A stretch of DNA of 23,875 bases from Phallusia fumigata (taxonomy: Eukaryota; Chordata; Ascidiacea; Phlebobranchia; Ascidiidae), in NCBI GenBank assembly GCA_008931825.1, contig QXVZ01031198.1:3117-26991 (forward strand), given 5' to 3'. The notes below the pieces were generated by a model. The model worked only from the letters and a program-made list of their open reading frames with translations, had not been told where the DNA came from and made no database searches. A program made the position numbers and the translations under genes. Below are positions 1 through 23,875 of the stretch, one piece after another. Numbering within the stretch: position 1 is the first letter of the stretch; each line of letters opens with the position of its first letter.

Positions 1-532
1 CCGACATACTTTGAATCAGTCACGGTATTCTTGTTCACGTGACGTTTTCCGTAGAAATCGTATGTTGGGTTTAAATGATTTCGCATTATGACATTTAACG
101 ATATAACTTTGCCAGTGCACGTTCGTTCACATGCAGCATTACAACGAATTGTTTGATTTGTGTGAGTTGTCACGAATAAAAGGCCTCTCATGCGTGATGT
201 ATTTTTTATTAAGATCCACTATAAGGTGAACACTTAATAACGTATCCTATTTTGCTTCCATTAAATAATGCCATGGCAAACCACATTTGTTTTTTACGGG
301 GATTTTGGATAAACACGATGTTTTACTGGGGTCTTCCAAAGATTTGTCAGAAAAATATAACATGCAGAAGCAATTAAAGGTCCAAAACGTTAACAAATCA
401 GAATTTAAGCCCCTGAAACCAACTGGTGTGAGCATAAAAACGGTTTCTTGCAATAAACTTCGTCATTGCCATAAAAATAGGTCTTTTATAAATACCAAAG
501 AGACAGTTTGAACAAAGGCCAGAAACAAAGCG

Positions 533-765
533 TGACACAGTGGCGAAGTGGTTAAGACACGCCTTCTCTCACTACATGGGTGCTTCACAACACTACACGT
601 GATTCACCGTTCGAAAATCTGCCATGACGTAACCGCCCCGATCTCACTATAATAGGAATCTTTTATGGTTTGTTTGCTAGAGGTTATTATGACGCTGCGC
701 CGAGACTACGATCTCGGTGACCAATCAGATCGCCCGAAGATGCGGTGACGAGCCTGTACATACAA
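533..765 (+). mobile_element. tRNA-derived SINE-like element
   Basis: A tRNA-like head carries an A-box region (TGGCGAAGTGGTTAAGAC at 541) and a degraded B box (GTTCGAAAATC at 609), 60 bp apart, followed by a GC-richer body with a palindromic cgagactacgatctcgg. Its borders are approximate and no target duplication was identified. No intact cloverleaf is present. Confidence 0.45.
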
Positions 766-1160
766 ACACGTTTCTTTGGTCTGGATTTGGGAGTACGCTG
801 AGCACTTTATACTGGAAAATCCGATTTCAGGGCAAATGAGACTTACTTTAAATCGTTGCACCTGCAATGGAATGCTCTGGAAAACAAGTTAAGCCCACAG
901 TGGCTTAATATAATCCGATATGTGTCGGGCAAACCAGATGTCTAGCCTAATGTTTTGCTTAGCTGGAAGGCACAAACCTTTGTCCGAATACCAGCACATT
1001 TTCGTTGGTCGGAAACAGGCATACTTACATGTACACTCAAATCTTTTTATTTTTACTTTGTTCTGAAAGTTCATGCATCGATTGGAAGTAGTTTAAAAAC
1101 AGCTGGTAATGTTATTCTCTGTAAACAATTGTTTGTCACCTCTAAAGTAAAGTAAAATTT

Positions 1161-1490
1161 TTAATCCACTTCAACCTTTTCCATGTATCTATTACGCGTA
1201 ACTGGTTGACTACCCGAAGAGGGTTTGACAACCCGCTTCGGACGCACAAAACCGTGCACGTAGCACCGCTGCTGTGCCAGAAAACGCGGGTTTGTAAAGG
1301 GCACAGCAAAGTGAAATGGCGTGACGCAGTTGGCTTGCGTGGAAAAGCGCCAAGTCATTTGCCACAGATAAAAACCACAGGCAAAAGTCACAGATTCCAC
1401 GTAGCAAAGCAGGTTCGAAGTCACGGTCGTAAAGTAGAACGCAACAAGAAATAGGGCGAACACGGAAAATGGTGTGTTCTGTTTATCCAT
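1161..1490 (-). CDS. Possible small secreted protein, unrecognised
   Basis: A 109-residue frame starts with MDKQNTPFSVFALFLVAFYF, which could be a signal peptide, followed by four cysteines and a basic RPKR site. The block is richer in GC than its surroundings. Other frames here are also open and no family is recognised, so it may be chance. Confidence 0.18.
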   Translation of the reverse strand: MDKQNTPFSVFALFLVAFYFTTVTSNLLCYVESVTFACGFYLWQMTWRFSTQANCVTPFHFAVPFTNPRFLAQQRCYVHGFVRPKRVVKPSSGSQPVTRNRYMEKVEVD

Positions 1491-2003
1491 AACGTTACTG
1501 TACGCTTAAATAATCGAGGTGCAGTTAGGAAGTGTAAACCTCGGGTGGAACCAAGGTTTCTCCATTGTGGCACATTGGAAACAAAACATATCGTTGAGGG
1601 CAGGGCTAAAGACTTAACCCAATTCTGCATGATATTATTGGATTTTTTTTTCAAAATCAGTGAATAGCGTTGTTTCCACATGCCGGTAAGAGTATATGTT
1701 ATGGCTATGCGATAAAAAAGTAAGATTGCCCTACAACAAATGTCATTTTTCAATCGAAATCATAAAATACAATGTTTATTTTGTCATTCCAAATAAGCTT
1801 AAACGGTCCAGTCAAAGTCAACCAAAGGACCGTATGTGGCCCAGGGGCCGTACAATCCCCATCAGGTCTTGTCTAAATCGTGTGGTTTGTGTTTCGGATT
1901 AGTAGAAAAACCTACTGTTAAGGGAAATGAAAAGATTTTTTCCGGTCCGACTGCACGTTACGAAAAATAATGTCAAAAATTAAGAACCTAAAGTGCGTCA
2001 AAC

Positions 2004-23875
<21,872 letters not shown>

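Larger units (their letters stand above)
1..2003 (-). other. FAK intron or 3' region; no FAK exon found
   Basis: Apart from the SINE at 533 and the doubtful frame at 1161, nothing here is recognisable. No exon resembling the FAK FAT domain was seen in any minus-strand frame. Confidence 0.6.

Noticed and set aside
680..770. FAK terminal exon suggested by a minus-strand acceptor with 22 open codons
   Set aside because: It lies in the SINE body and shows no similarity to FAK.

Overview
The window looks like nuclear DNA of an invertebrate animal, most likely a tunicate such as Ciona. The reasons are an AT-rich background, intron-split genes with GT-AG boundaries, some introns of only 60-75 bp, and chordate-like adhesion genes packed inside one another. 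The species cannot be fixed from sequence alone. No bacterial, CRISPR or phage features are present.

The backbone is a focal adhesion kinase gene (FAK, PTK2/PTK2B family) on the minus strand, entering at the right edge and running leftward. I could assemble thirteen in-phase exons. They encode the end of the FERM domain (23861-23875, 22415-22495, 20859-20969), a proline-rich linker (20178-20307), the autophosphorylation-site exon (10696-10746), and the whole tyrosine kinase domain (10380-10470 down to 2004-2063). The FERM start lies beyond the right edge. The FAT domain was not found and presumably lies beyond the left edge.

The most unusual element is a 2.36-kb open exon on the minus strand (10696-13051). 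It begins with its own ATG 54 bp below a TATA box and reads in frame, without a stop, into the FAK autophosphorylation exon. The normal splice acceptor of that exon lies inside this open frame and the reading phase fits both uses. The locus can therefore apparently make two proteins: ordinary FERM-FAK, and a FERM-less FAK whose kinase is preceded by about 768 residues of serine-rich, probably disordered sequence with many SH2- and SH3-type motifs.

Two other genes sit on the plus strand inside FAK introns. At 14996-19810, nine exons encode a 568-residue single-pass receptor: signal peptide, LRRNT, five leucine-rich repeats, LRRCT, two Ig domains, transmembrane helix and basic tail. It is divergently oriented from the alternative FAK promoter. 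At 7399-8190, three exons encode a 129-residue protein that resembles a divergent profilin. A decayed partial copy lies at about 4905-5634, with a 129-bp near-perfect hairpin in it.

Three places (N at 19283, 22405 and 23262) show an identical 106-245 bp stretch on both sides of a single N. They look like unmerged contig overlaps and artificially double a transmembrane exon and a FERM exon. The rest is introns and intergenic DNA with a tRNA-derived SINE, small repeats and no recognised RNA gene.
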